DNA of 22,678 nucleotides, taken from positions 1 to 22,678 of IMG/VR virus record IMGVR_UViG_3300043399_000009. The stretch is one strand, 5' to 3'. The position numbers and the translations under genes are program-made. The notes beneath the pieces were generated by a model. The model ran no database searches, was not told where the DNA came from, and worked only from the letters and a program-made list of their open reading frames with translations. Below are positions 16,084 through 21,419 of the stretch, piece by piece; within the stretch, counting starts at the first letter, position 1, and the number at the start of each line of letters is the position of its first letter. The DNA comes from a virus.

Positions 16084-16349
16084 TTTTCCTTGGCAGCCCA
16101 AAAAGCCGCACTCATTTTGCCTTTTGCAATGTTTTTGGCATGACGAGCCATAAAACTTTCTCTACGATTCTTATCAGCCTCAGATTCACCAGCTTTCTTA
16201 GGTGAGCCTTTTACGCCTTGTTGACCAAAACGGATAAGTTTCACATCCTCACCACTCTTTGCCAAAACAGCATGAGACTTGGTTGGATGATTAGGAGTCT
16301 TCTTAGGCTTGTTGTAGCCAGAAAACTGCTCTGTGCCTCGTTTAATCAC
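16077..16349 (-). CDS. Conserved small basic phage protein of unknown function, 90 aa
   Basis: The start is GTG (16349), overlapping the preceding stop as GTGA. The protein reads MIKRGTEQFSGYNKPKKTPN and has a conserved middle (HAVLAKSGEDVKLIRFGQQG) and end (FMARHAKNIAKGKMSAAFWA). The 'RHAKNIAKGKMSAAFWAxKxKW' end is a domain of unknown function shared by tailed phages and some large viruses (I believe DUF5872, not verified). It is very basic. Genes of this type often lie near terminase. I propose a nucleic-acid-binding virion or packaging accessory, but the evidence is only charge and neighbourhood. Confidence 0.82.
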   Translation of the reverse strand: MIKRGTEQFSGYNKPKKTPNHPTKSHAVLAKSGEDVKLIRFGQQGVKGSPKKAGESEADKNRRESFMARHAKNIAKGKMSAAFWAAKEKW

Positions 16350-16465
16350 TTTTTAGGCTTCTTTGCTTTGTTCTTTGCAGTACGCTCACCACGCACAGGC
16401 ATAGGTTTAGGCTTCTTCATCAGCTTCTGCATCATCTCCAGAGCCTGTTGATTCGTTGTTCCCAT
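16346..16465 (-). CDS. Very small basic protein, 39 aa
   Basis: The frame is open from 16540, but the only start with a good ribosome site is ATG 16465, preceded by AGGAGA at a spacing of about 7. The product starts MGTTNQQALEMMQKLMKKPK and ends in a Lys/Pro/Ala-rich tail (AKNKAKKPKK). It has a short amphipathic helix and a disordered basic end. It overlaps the upstream cysteine-containing gene by 59 bases and the downstream gene by 4 (GTGA). I know no family for it. The strong ribosome site and tight spacing make it likely real. Confidence 0.65.
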   Translation of the reverse strand: MGTTNQQALEMMQKLMKKPKPMPVRGERTAKNKAKKPKK

Positions 16466-16910
16466 TGTCTTTCTCCTGAGTAATTGGCCCACCACTAATC
16501 CATGCTTCGCAGGTACGCTTAGAAGCACACTTAAAGTCAAACGCTTCGCAATATCCTAAGTCACCAGCCTCGATGACTTCCCATGCGTCCATCTCTGTAT
16601 CGCCCATCTCCAGACCACTCTCAATGCAAGACAGCATCTTAGGTGTTTGGATGAAAGCAGCGCAGTTACCGCAACGTGACTTTTTGGCTTGTGCAGGGGC
16701 AATACGCCATGCACGAGAGATTTCACGCCAGTAATCCATGTTGGATTCGTTGGGATTCATAGGGCCATAGTTAGCCTTTTCAATCGCCTTCTCACGATTC
16801 TCAAGATTGACAGCAATATCACCTGTCGCAACTGGACAGGCTTCACCCTTCGTCTCTTGGTTTTGTATCTCAATCTCGATTTTTACAGATGGCTCAAGTA
16901 GTCCAGACAT
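16407..16910 (-). CDS. Conserved phage protein with zinc-type cysteines, 167 aa
   Basis: ATG 16910 has GAGGA 5 bases ahead, so I prefer it over the longer frame from 16988, whose first residues would fall in the terminator. After an acidic N-terminus (SGLLEPSVKIEIEIQNQETK) the conserved part covers ANYGPMNPNESNMDYWREIS, AWRIAPAQAKKSRCGNCAAF, then ALGYCEAF-like (DLGYCEAFDFKCASKRTCEA). The Cys residues (CGNC, a middle C, YC, KC, TC) look like a metal site. Proteins with the 'MDYW ... SRCGNCAAF ... GYCxxxxFKC' layout are common in phages of beta- and gamma-proteobacteria near packaging genes, with no tested role. The C-terminus is acidic and disordered. Confidence 0.82.
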   Translation of the reverse strand: MSGLLEPSVKIEIEIQNQETKGEACPVATGDIAVNLENREKAIEKANYGPMNPNESNMDYWREISRAWRIAPAQAKKSRCGNCAAFIQTPKMLSCIESGLEMGDTEMDAWEVIEAGDLGYCEAFDFKCASKRTCEAWISGGPITQEKDNGNNESTGSGDDAEADEEA

Positions 16911-16926
16911 GGTTGTCCTCATGGAG

Positions 16927-16970
16927 TTTGTGCCATTTTCGCACAAAAAAAGAGAGAACTCAATCTCTCT
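16927..16970 (-). terminator. Rho-independent terminator followed by a second, overlapping hairpin
   Basis: On the minus strand AGAGAGA-TTGAGT-TCTCTCT (16970-16951) runs into TTTTTT (16950-16945), a standard intrinsic terminator closing the replication/accessory operon. A perfect 7-bp repeat, TTTGTGC (16927-16933) and GCACAAA (16941-16947), shares part of that T-run, so the two elements overlap. The 99-base gap 16911-17009 also holds ACCAA/TTGGT, a small extra hairpin. I see no -10-like element between terminator and the next start, so readthrough is probably needed for the genes at 16910-15904. Confidence 0.8.
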
Positions 16971-17009
16971 AAGGAAACCAAATGGCAACTTGGTTGGAAA
17001 TATTGTGCC

Positions 17010-17267
17010 TTATCCAATAAGTTTTGCAAGGGTTTCGTTAAGTACTGACATTTCTGTTTGTTTGTAAATAGCCCAATTACGTCTTTGCCCATGCCATCCA
17101 AGAAAGTTATTTGTATGGCAATCCTTGCACAAAGGTATGCAAAGATACTGATGATGTTGCAAAACATGGTGCGCTTCACTCGGTGGAGCATGACCACACA
17201 CACCACAAGGAAGTTCTTTAATCCTTGCTAGGTGCAGTCTTTCCCGTTTGGTTGGGTTGTTGTTCAA
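17010..17267 (-). CDS. Small HNH nuclease (Ref/HNH type), 85 aa
   Basis: The start is TTG at 17267, overlapping the methyltransferase stop as TTGA and preceded by AGGAG at a spacing of 8. The sequence holds a zinc and HNH arrangement: C21-G-V-C24, EAHHVLQ (H33, H34), CIPLCKDCH (C43, C47, C50, H51), then WHGQRRNW (H59) and a C-terminal helix ending NETLAKLI. This order of CxxC, HH, CxxCH and WHG resembles small phage HNH nucleases related to P1 Ref and DUF968 proteins, which cut DNA in recombination or genome processing. It is the last gene before the terminator. Substrate and partner are unknown. Confidence 0.8.
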   Translation of the reverse strand: MNNNPTKRERLHLARIKELPCGVCGHAPPSEAHHVLQHHQYLCIPLCKDCHTNNFLGWHGQRRNWAIYKQTEMSVLNETLAKLIG

Positions 17268-17962
17268 AACATAGACTCCTGAGTGTGTTTTACTGGCTCT
17301 GGCTCAAATAACTGCGGTTGGGCTACGGCTTGTTCTATGCGTTTACAAGCTATTTCAAAGTATTTATGCTCACGCTCAATACCAATAAATTTACGCCCCA
17401 TTTGAATAGCAGCCACCCCTGTTGTGCCGCTTCCCATAAATGGGTCAAGTATGCTTTGAGCAGGGCTTAAACATTGCTCAATGCACCAAGCCATTAAAGC
17501 CAATGGTTTTTGTGTTGGATGCCCATTTCTTTCTTCTTGCCCTTGTCTAAGCATTCCATTCCACATCCATTCAAATTTACGAACTGGCTTGCTCATATTT
17601 GTCCATGCCAATTCGCAATCTGCAAAATTACCATTTACCCTCTTATCCCAAACTAACCAACATTGACTTGCGGGCAACCCATAATAATTGCCACCCCAAA
17701 AAATCACGTCATTGCCTTTTGAAATAACTAATTCAGCAAGTTCTAAGCTCATTGGCGCATCATCCCAACCAGATGCAATATAAACGCCTTTTTTTGCCAT
17801 CATCCCACCGCTTTTTGTGCCACTTGATGCCGCCATTGCCCTATCAATACCGATGCCATAAGGCGGGTCTGTAATTACCGCATCCACCTTTGGCAATGTT
17901 GGCAATATGTCCATGCAATCACCCAAATATAGGATTGCGTTACCTATTTCTACTTTATTCAA
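17264..17962 (-). CDS. Beta-class DNA N4/N6 methyltransferase, 232 aa
   Basis: The catalytic motif DPPYG lies at residues 32-36 near the N-terminus, and the AdoMet-binding motif DPFMGSGTTG lies near the C-terminus (173-182). This order marks a beta-class amino-methyltransferase (adenine-N6 or cytosine-N4; DPPY leans to adenine). The HPTQKP motif (about 148-153) is another hallmark. A frame start at GTG 17980 is possible, but TTG 17962 has AAGGTGG 6 bases ahead and gives the usual N-terminus (NKVEIGNAILYLGDCMDILP). No restriction enzyme is paired with it. It could protect phage DNA from host restriction or act in regulation. The recognition sequence cannot be read from the protein. Confidence 0.92.
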   Translation of the reverse strand: MNKVEIGNAILYLGDCMDILPTLPKVDAVITDPPYGIGIDRAMAASSGTKSGGMMAKKGVYIASGWDDAPMSLELAELVISKGNDVIFWGGNYYGLPASQCWLVWDKRVNGNFADCELAWTNMSKPVRKFEWMWNGMLRQGQEERNGHPTQKPLALMAWCIEQCLSPAQSILDPFMGSGTTGVAAIQMGRKFIGIEREHKYFEIACKRIEQAVAQPQLFEPEPVKHTQESMF

Positions 17963-18413
17963 TCTCCACCACCTTATCACCTCGTGACTTTATGTAGTCT
18001 TTTGTTTTCTGAATGTATCTCTCAAACTCACTTCGAGGAATACTGGACTGTTGTAAGTCTGCGAATTCAATCAAATCACGACAGGCTTGGATTCCCTCCG
18101 CATCTAAAATTACACGCATAGTCGTTTGATAGTATCCAGATGCTTTATGGAGGCTTGCTTGTGCCTTCTCGCAGATTGGGAGAACTTCAGGCCCTACCCC
18201 TGCTCTACCCATCGTTTCTGACAGATTTAGTACATCCACAAGAGTGCGCCAGTCATGGATAGTTCCTCTGCCCTTAATAATCGCCTCAAGTGCGGAATAC
18301 TCCATCATTCGGAGTTTGTCCAGTTTTTCCCTGTGGGTTATCGATGCCCCCACGATGGCGTGCTGTATCGGGTCTATCAGATTCCAGAATTTGCGTTTCG
18401 TCTTTTTTCTCAT
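17955..18413 (-). CDS. Conserved phage protein of unknown function, 152 aa
   Basis: I place the start at ATG 18413 (MRKKTKRKFWNLIDPIQHAI), with GGA-type pairing upstream; the longer frame from 18434 has no ribosome site. The body is helical (LRMMEYSALEAIIKGRGTIH, WRTLVDVLNLSETMGRAGVG) with a C-terminal amphipathic part (FERYIQKTKDYIKSRGDKVV). Proteins with the 'KxRxFWNP-QHxxxG' opening are widespread in phages and prophages of beta-proteobacteria, always without tested function. The end overlaps the methyltransferase start by 8 bases. The beginning overlaps the next gene by 128 bases in another frame, which is unusual. Confidence 0.82.
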   Translation of the reverse strand: MRKKTKRKFWNLIDPIQHAIVGASITHREKLDKLRMMEYSALEAIIKGRGTIHDWRTLVDVLNLSETMGRAGVGPEVLPICEKAQASLHKASGYYQTTMRVILDAEGIQACRDLIEFADLQQSSIPRSEFERYIQKTKDYIKSRGDKVVEIE

Positions 18414-18498
18414 TGTCTTTTCCAAAGATGGCATCCCATCTGCTTGCGTATTCTTCGTTGCTTACTTTAAATGGTCTTGGACTTGAGCCTTTACTCAT
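18286..18498 (-). CDS. Small phage protein of unknown function, 70 aa
   Basis: ATG 18498 is preceded by GGGAGG at a spacing of 6-7, a near-ideal ribosome site. The first 33 residues (MSKGSSPRPFKVSNEEYASR, then WDAIFGKDNEKK) match a short conserved phage type in which 'GSxPRPF' and 'WDxIFGK' are constant. The last 37 residues are Asp/Gly/Pro/Gln-rich and look disordered, and they are encoded in the 128-base overlap with the 152-aa gene. The conserved head supports a real gene; the tail may have arisen by loss of an earlier stop codon. Function is unknown. It overlaps the 53-aa gene by 8 bases. Confidence 0.75.
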   Translation of the reverse strand: MSKGSSPRPFKVSNEEYASRWDAIFGKDNEKKDETQILESDRPDTARHRGGIDNPQGKTGQTPNDGVFRT

Positions 18499-18652
18499 CA
18501 TCATCCTCCCTGCTTTCCTCAATCAGTTGCAACTTTACAAACTCCAAAGCACCAATAACTGTTGCCATGTATAAAGAATCATCGTATTTGTGAATGGTGT
18601 GCATCAGTTCATCAATCAAACCATCAACAAGTTTTCCTTGATTAAAGTTCAT
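18491..18652 (-). CDS. Small acidic protein, 53 aa
   Basis: The start ATG 18652 overlaps the preceding stop as ATGA and has AAGGAG at a spacing of about 8, so the longer frame from 18703 is not used. The protein (MNFNQGKLVDGLIDELMHTI ... IEESREDDDE) is one or two amphipathic helices followed by an acidic tail. I do not recognise it. Such short acidic proteins in accessory phage operons are often host-takeover or regulatory proteins, but there is no direct evidence here. Confidence 0.72.
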   Translation of the reverse strand: MNFNQGKLVDGLIDELMHTIHKYDDSLYMATVIGALEFVKLQLIEESREDDDE

Positions 18653-18837
18653 GTGTTCTTCTCCTTGAGTATGGCTTCTGCCGCGATGAGCAAATCTTCC
18701 CACGCATATTGAGCCTTTGCCAATTCAAATCTGTCCTCATCAGACAGCCCTACCCATGTGCGCTGTGGTGGGTGAAGTAGCGGTTCGTTTGTAATGTGCT
18801 TGCGTCCATTAGCGTCTGTGACTATGCGTGTTGTCAT
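18649..18837 (-). CDS. Small phage protein with WVGL-type motif, 62 aa
   Basis: The protein (MTTRIVTDANGRKHITNEPL ... LKEKNT) contains TWVGLSDEDRFELAKAQYAW and a final helix ending AEAILKEKNT. The 'WVGL(S/T)DED' motif with a C-terminal AIL-KEKN helix recurs in many short modular phage proteins in accessory operons of beta-proteobacterial phages. AAGGGG precedes the ATG at 18837. It ends in an ATGA overlap with the next gene. Function is not known. Confidence 0.78.
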   Translation of the reverse strand: MTTRIVTDANGRKHITNEPLLHPPQRTWVGLSDEDRFELAKAQYAWEDLLIAAEAILKEKNT

Positions 18838-18839
18838 GC

Positions 18840-19283
18840 TTACCCCTTAATGCCGTGTGCGGCTTCTGCATACCTAACGCCTGCGGCAAACCAAGCAACG
18901 TGCTGTGTCTGGTGTGGCGCTTTACAAAATGTCTCAACAATCTCCTCATCCGTCAGCGGCTTGCGCTGTGGTTGAATCTTGTGTCCCTCTGAAGCGCACA
19001 CGCCTACCCGCAAACAATCGCCTGTCCTCACCTTTGGTTGCTCTATCTGTGCCAACTTGCAATCAGGATGATGGTCAGTCCAAACGCAATGTGAATCGCA
19101 GAACTTCTCCCAAGGCTCATACTTCGCTTCTAGTGCGGCTTTAATGGCGGTGATGGCTTTTTCACCTATGCGTTTTGTTTCCACCCAAGGCTCATTTCCC
19201 CGCATTCCTTCTATTACTTCGTCTTCGTTAACGTATCGTTCCAACGCCTCCAATGCAAGGCGTAATGCTTCATCTTTGTTCAT
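18840..19283 (-). CDS. Modular accessory phage protein, 147 aa, unknown function
   Basis: The N-terminal module (MNKDEALRLALEALERYVNE ... AITAIKAALEA) is a helical unit found at the start of many unrelated phage proteins. It is joined to a Cys/His-rich middle (FCDSHCVWTDHHPDC, then VGVCASEGHKIQ), possibly a metal site, and a C-terminal module with RKPLTDEEIVETFCKAPHQ and WFAAGVRYAEAAHG. The 'QRKPLTDEEI' linker and the final 'A-GVRYAE-AHGI' helix are frequent in phages of Burkholderiales and explain part of my host guess. It shares an ATGA overlap with the 33-aa gene ahead. No catalytic site is apparent; function is unknown. Confidence 0.82.
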   Translation of the reverse strand: MNKDEALRLALEALERYVNEDEVIEGMRGNEPWVETKRIGEKAITAIKAALEAKYEPWEKFCDSHCVWTDHHPDCKLAQIEQPKVRTGDCLRVGVCASEGHKIQPQRKPLTDEEIVETFCKAPHQTQHVAWFAAGVRYAEAAHGIKG

Positions 19284-19381
19284 TCTTTATCTTTCAATTT
19301 AACTTCAGCAAATGCTTTGAGAAAAGGAATAAGCAATGCAAAAAACGCTCCAATTAGCATATATCCAATAGCTTCAATCAT
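19280..19381 (-). CDS. Small single-pass membrane protein, 33 aa
   Basis: A 34-codon frame from ATG 19381 to TGA 19282-19280 encodes MIEAIGYMLIGAFFALLIPF followed by LKAFAEVKLKDKE. Residues 4-22 form a plausible membrane helix and the tail is charged. The gene is joined to both neighbours by exact 4-bp ATGA overlaps (with the glutaredoxin stop at 19378-19381 and with the 147-aa start at 19280-19283), which is strong evidence that it is real, and it is the only frame that fills this gap. Possible roles include a membrane effector or a holin-like peptide. No lysis partner lies beside it. Confidence 0.78.
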   Translation of the reverse strand: MIEAIGYMLIGAFFALLIPFLKAFAEVKLKDKE

Positions 19382-19614
19382 GTAATTCCTAATTTCTTTA
19401 AAGCAGCCTGTAACCCTGACAAACCACCTACTCTTTGGTCACCAATAAAGCACTGTGGCATCTGCCTAGCTTCTGGATAGTTCGCAACAAAGTTGGCAAA
19501 CCTATCACCAGTTTCAATGTCAATCTCTTTGTATTCAAGATTAAAAGACTGGAGTAGATTCTTGGCTGTCACGCAATTAGGGCAGCCAGATTTAACATAT
19601 ATCGTTATGTTCAT
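19378..19614 (-). CDS. Glutaredoxin, 78 aa
   Basis: From ATG 19614 (ATGA overlap with the previous stop, AAGGGG ahead) the protein begins MNITIYVKSGCPNCVTAKNL. The redox motif is C11-P-N-C14, and the cis-proline and glutathione-binding region is visible as RQMPQCFIGDQRVGG, followed by a C-terminal helix. Length of 78 residues is typical of phage and bacterial glutaredoxins. Phage glutaredoxins usually supply electrons to ribonucleotide reductase or replace host thioredoxin-type proteins. No reductase gene is in this window. The longer frame from 19665 adds residues with no likeness to the family. Confidence 0.9.
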   Translation of the reverse strand: MNITIYVKSGCPNCVTAKNLLQSFNLEYKEIDIETGDRFANFVANYPEARQMPQCFIGDQRVGGLSGLQAALKKLGIT

Positions 19615-19841
19615 GCTTGTCCCCTTGCTCGGATAACGGCTGCACAAACCATTGACCCCTCCCAATCATTTGTCTTAGCCTCTTCGCACGCATTTGCACA
19701 CGCCTCACGTTCTTCCGCTTGCGCTTGTTGAGCAACTAGCTTAACAAAGGGTTCAAGCAGTTCAATATTACGACAACGGGTCAAAACATCAATATTCATT
19801 CCTGCTTGTCTAGCCATCTCAATGATTTCATCTTGTGTCAT
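19611..19841 (-). CDS. Small accessory phage protein, 76 aa, unknown function
   Basis: The protein (MTQDEIIEMARQAGMNIDVL ... VIRARGQA) has a first helix MTQDEIIEMARQAG, a middle helix with FVKLVAQQAQAEEREACANA, and an end C-A-AVIRARGQ. The 'A-EREACA-xC' and 'xAIRARG' signatures are very common in small proteins of phages and prophages of beta- and gamma-proteobacteria, usually as modular units of unknown role. AGAGG precedes the ATG at 19841, which overlaps the upstream stop as TAATG. The end overlaps glutaredoxin by 4 bases. Confidence 0.82.
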   Translation of the reverse strand: MTQDEIIEMARQAGMNIDVLTRCRNIELLEPFVKLVAQQAQAEEREACANACEEAKTNDWEGSMVCAAVIRARGQA

Positions 19842-20110
19842 TAGATGCCTCTCATATCGTATTCAACAGAACGAGAATGGTCTGCCTCATCCAAGATGTG
19901 TTTAGAAAGACGCATACAGCCTTCTATCTCAAGTTCTTTGTATTGTTCAGCAGAGAACAGACCAAGCACACTTACTTTAGAGTTGTTCTGTTCGTAAATA
20001 ATGTCTTCAATGTTCTCGCCATAGATGCCTTCTGAATCTGTGTCGTATTCCATGACAACAGTAACTACTACAGAGCCTTCACCAACAGTTGTGTCAAATT
20101 CGTATTTCAT
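19841..20110 (-). CDS. Acidic phage protein of unknown function, 89 aa
   Basis: The acidic product (MKYEFDTTVGEGSVVVTVVM ... VEYDMRGI) begins with beta-strand-like segments (VVVTVVMEYDTDSEG), passes through an acidic helix (ENIEDIIYEQNN) and ends in a charged helical part (LDEADHSRSVEYDM). I recognise no family or motif. It is the first gene after the 87-base gap at 20111-20197 that holds an extended -10 element, and AAGGA stands 7 bases before the ATG, so it is probably translated well at the start of this transcript. Confidence 0.75.
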   Translation of the reverse strand: MKYEFDTTVGEGSVVVTVVMEYDTDSEGIYGENIEDIIYEQNNSKVSVLGLFSAEQYKELEIEGCMRLSKHILDEADHSRSVEYDMRGI

Positions 20111-20156
20111 TGCTTAATCCTTAAAAGTACCCTTGCGAACTGCTTGGGCTGACTGA

Positions 20157-20200
20157 AGTATAGCAAACTAAACACAATATCTACTAGGTGTTTATACCTA
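20157..20200 (-). promoter_or_regulatory. Candidate promoter with extended -10 and upstream palindrome
   Basis: In the gap 20111-20197 the minus strand holds TGCTATACT (20165-20157), an extended -10 element, about 47 bases ahead of the ATG at 20110. Just upstream, near the -35 position, TAGGT-GTTTAT-ACCTA (20185-20200) is a short inverted repeat that includes the stop of the previous gene. No consensus -35 box is seen. An activator or repressor may bind the palindrome. Confidence 0.55.
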
Positions 20201-20530
20201 CTCTGTAGTTTTTACGCCAAGACGCTCACTTGCTTGCTCACTTCTCCAAATGTCAGCTTTCATCTGGGCAGCAACAAGCATCCACTTTAAAGTTTCTTCT
20301 TTTTCAATGGCAACCATTAAACCTTTGAGTAGGTCAGCATATTCAAGGTGTGCATAGGCTTCACGCTCTTGAGCAACAGCAGAATCTATCCCTCTCGCCA
20401 TTGCATCTTTCATCAGCAAAGCTTTTTTAGTCTTGCGGAACTCCTCAAGGTAGATTCTTTGTGCTTTAGCTTCCGCATATTTGCATGAATTTTCAATGAT
20501 GTACTCAATGGCTTTGTATGGGGCTTTCAC
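20198..20530 (-). CDS. Conserved phage protein, helical, 110 aa, unknown function
   Basis: The start is GTG at 20530, overlapping the nuclease stop as GTGA. The protein is helical throughout: YKAIEYIIENSCKYAEAKAQ, RIYLEEFRKTKKALLMKDAM, SAVAQEREAYAHLEYADLLK, then MVAIEKEETLKWMLVAAQMK and IWRSEQASER. This 'A-KAxRxYLEEFRKxKKALLM ... AVAQEREAYxHxEY ... KEETLxWxLVAAQ' pattern is strongly conserved in phages and usually lies next to a VRR-NUC-type nuclease, as here. A partner role in recombination or DNA repair is therefore plausible, but untested as far as I know. Confidence 0.87.
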   Translation of the reverse strand: MKAPYKAIEYIIENSCKYAEAKAQRIYLEEFRKTKKALLMKDAMARGIDSAVAQEREAYAHLEYADLLKGLMVAIEKEETLKWMLVAAQMKADIWRSEQASERLGVKTTE

Positions 20531-20793
20531 TTGACTACCCCAATCATTCGTAGAGCCGCTTCTGGGCTATCAATTCGTGCCAAGGTACTTCCAGCCCAAT
20601 TCTCAAAAAAGTCGGCTTGTAGCTTCGTTAAACGCTTTTTAGAGTCTGTTTTAATCTCCACCAGAAAAGTGTGACCCTTGTAGCCAACCAAAAGGTCAAC
20701 TGGCAGACCAATAATCCAGACATAAGCACCTGCTGCTCGCAATGCAGAAACTATCTGCTCTTGGTTTGCATCCACTCTAGCTGCGTATCTCAT
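20527..20793 (-). CDS. VRR-NUC / Holliday-junction-resolvase-like nuclease, 88 aa
   Basis: This small protein has the minimal PD-(D/E)xK nuclease core: an N-terminal helix (RVDANQEQIVSALRAAGAYV), then LPVDLLVGYKGHTFLVEIKT with D33, E46 and K48 as the catalytic set. The helix KLQADFFENWAGS follows, then a closing strand-helix (IDSPEAALRMIGV). The 'GxPxDLLVG-xGxxxLxEVK' pattern is typical of phage VRR-NUC-like proteins of about 90 residues, likely structure-specific DNA nucleases in replication or recombination. AAGGA precedes the ATG, and it overlaps both neighbours by 4 bases. It forms a pair with the conserved helical protein after it. Confidence 0.87.
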   Translation of the reverse strand: MRYAARVDANQEQIVSALRAAGAYVWIIGLPVDLLVGYKGHTFLVEIKTDSKKRLTKLQADFFENWAGSTLARIDSPEAALRMIGVVK

Positions 20794-21002
20794 TCAAGTG
20801 TTCCTTCTCGCATTTGCGCCATGTACGCCCTTATTCTGTCTCTAGCACCAGTCCCATAGATTCGTTCTGCTCTTTCAAGCCTTGCACGAATCAGGTCACG
20901 ATTCTTTGTTTGTTCCCAGTTGTGGAATAACTCTCGAGCCTCTGCTTGCTCGAGAATTACCCTATCGCTTGGGCTTTCGACATTACGTCTGCTGTAAGTC
21001 AC
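20790..21002 (-). CDS. Small Arg/Glu-rich protein, 70 aa, unknown function
   Basis: The frame starts with GTG at 21002 and reads MTYSRRNVESPSDRVILEQA ... MREGTLE. It is very rich in Arg and Glu and predicted helical (DLIRARLERAERIYGTGARD). It overlaps the 37-aa gene ahead by 20 bases and the nuclease gene by 4 (ATGA). I know no family. Its place between two replication or recombination genes and its charge suggest an interaction with nucleic acid or with the nuclease, but there is no direct support. Confidence 0.72.
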   Translation of the reverse strand: MTYSRRNVESPSDRVILEQAEARELFHNWEQTKNRDLIRARLERAERIYGTGARDRIRAYMAQMREGTLE

Positions 21003-21096
21003 CAGTCAGTTCCAATGCTTTGTTTATCAGGTGTAGTGGATAAGGTACGCCTTCACGCACTTTGTCCAAAAGTTTCATTGCTTCGTAATGACTCAA
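20983..21096 (-). CDS. Small helical phage protein with TTG start, 37 aa
   Basis: A frame from TTG 21096 to TAA at 20985-20983 encodes (M)SHYEAMKLLDKVREGVPYPL followed by HLINKALELTGDLQQT. GAGGAGGTG lies directly ahead, one of the best ribosome sites of the window, and the TTG overlaps the upstream stop as TTGA, just as at 17264-17267. The motif 'A-LLDKVR-GVPYPxHLIxxALELTGD' is one I associate with short proteins in phages of beta-proteobacteria. Without this gene 21003-21092 would be an unexplained gap. It overlaps the 70-aa gene by 20 bases. Function is unknown. Confidence 0.78.
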   Translation of the reverse strand: MSHYEAMKLLDKVREGVPYPLHLINKALELTGDLQQT

Positions 21097-21419
21097 AGCA
21101 CCTCCTCAAGAATTCTCCATGAATGTAAAGAACTTCCATTAAATTCAACTTCAACAGGTATTCCAATCATTTCAGAACAACTTGTAACTTTTGCTTTTTG
21201 CATTAGTTCCGCAACTCTACGACACATATCGCCCCATAGCTTTGTTTGGTCTTCTAATGACCATTGGCAACGCTCATCAGGGGTTCTTGACCATGTACCA
21301 TCAAAGTCACATACACCCCAACCTTTGCCACCTAAAGTGACGGACATACCAAACATTGCCCCGTCATAACCACCAAGACCAACATCAAATTTCTGAATTT
21401 TCCCCAATTCTTTTCTCAT
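21093..21419 (-). CDS. Conserved phage/prophage protein, 108 aa, unknown function
   Basis: The protein opens MRKELGKIQKFDVGLGGYDG and continues AMFGMSVTLGGKGWGVCDFD, then WSRTPDERCQWSLEDQTKLW, ending VGIPVEVEF-like (MIGIPVEVEFNGSSLHSWRI) LEEVL. This 'GGYxxAxFGxSxxLGGxGWGVxDFxGxW ... ERCxW' layout is a conserved family in phages and prophages of many proteobacteria, of unknown function, often near replication genes. It is beta-rich and probably soluble. AAGGAG stands 6 bases before the ATG. Both ends use 4-base overlaps with neighbours (ATGA and TTGA). Confidence 0.9.
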   Translation of the reverse strand: MRKELGKIQKFDVGLGGYDGAMFGMSVTLGGKGWGVCDFDGTWSRTPDERCQWSLEDQTKLWGDMCRRVAELMQKAKVTSCSEMIGIPVEVEFNGSSLHSWRILEEVL

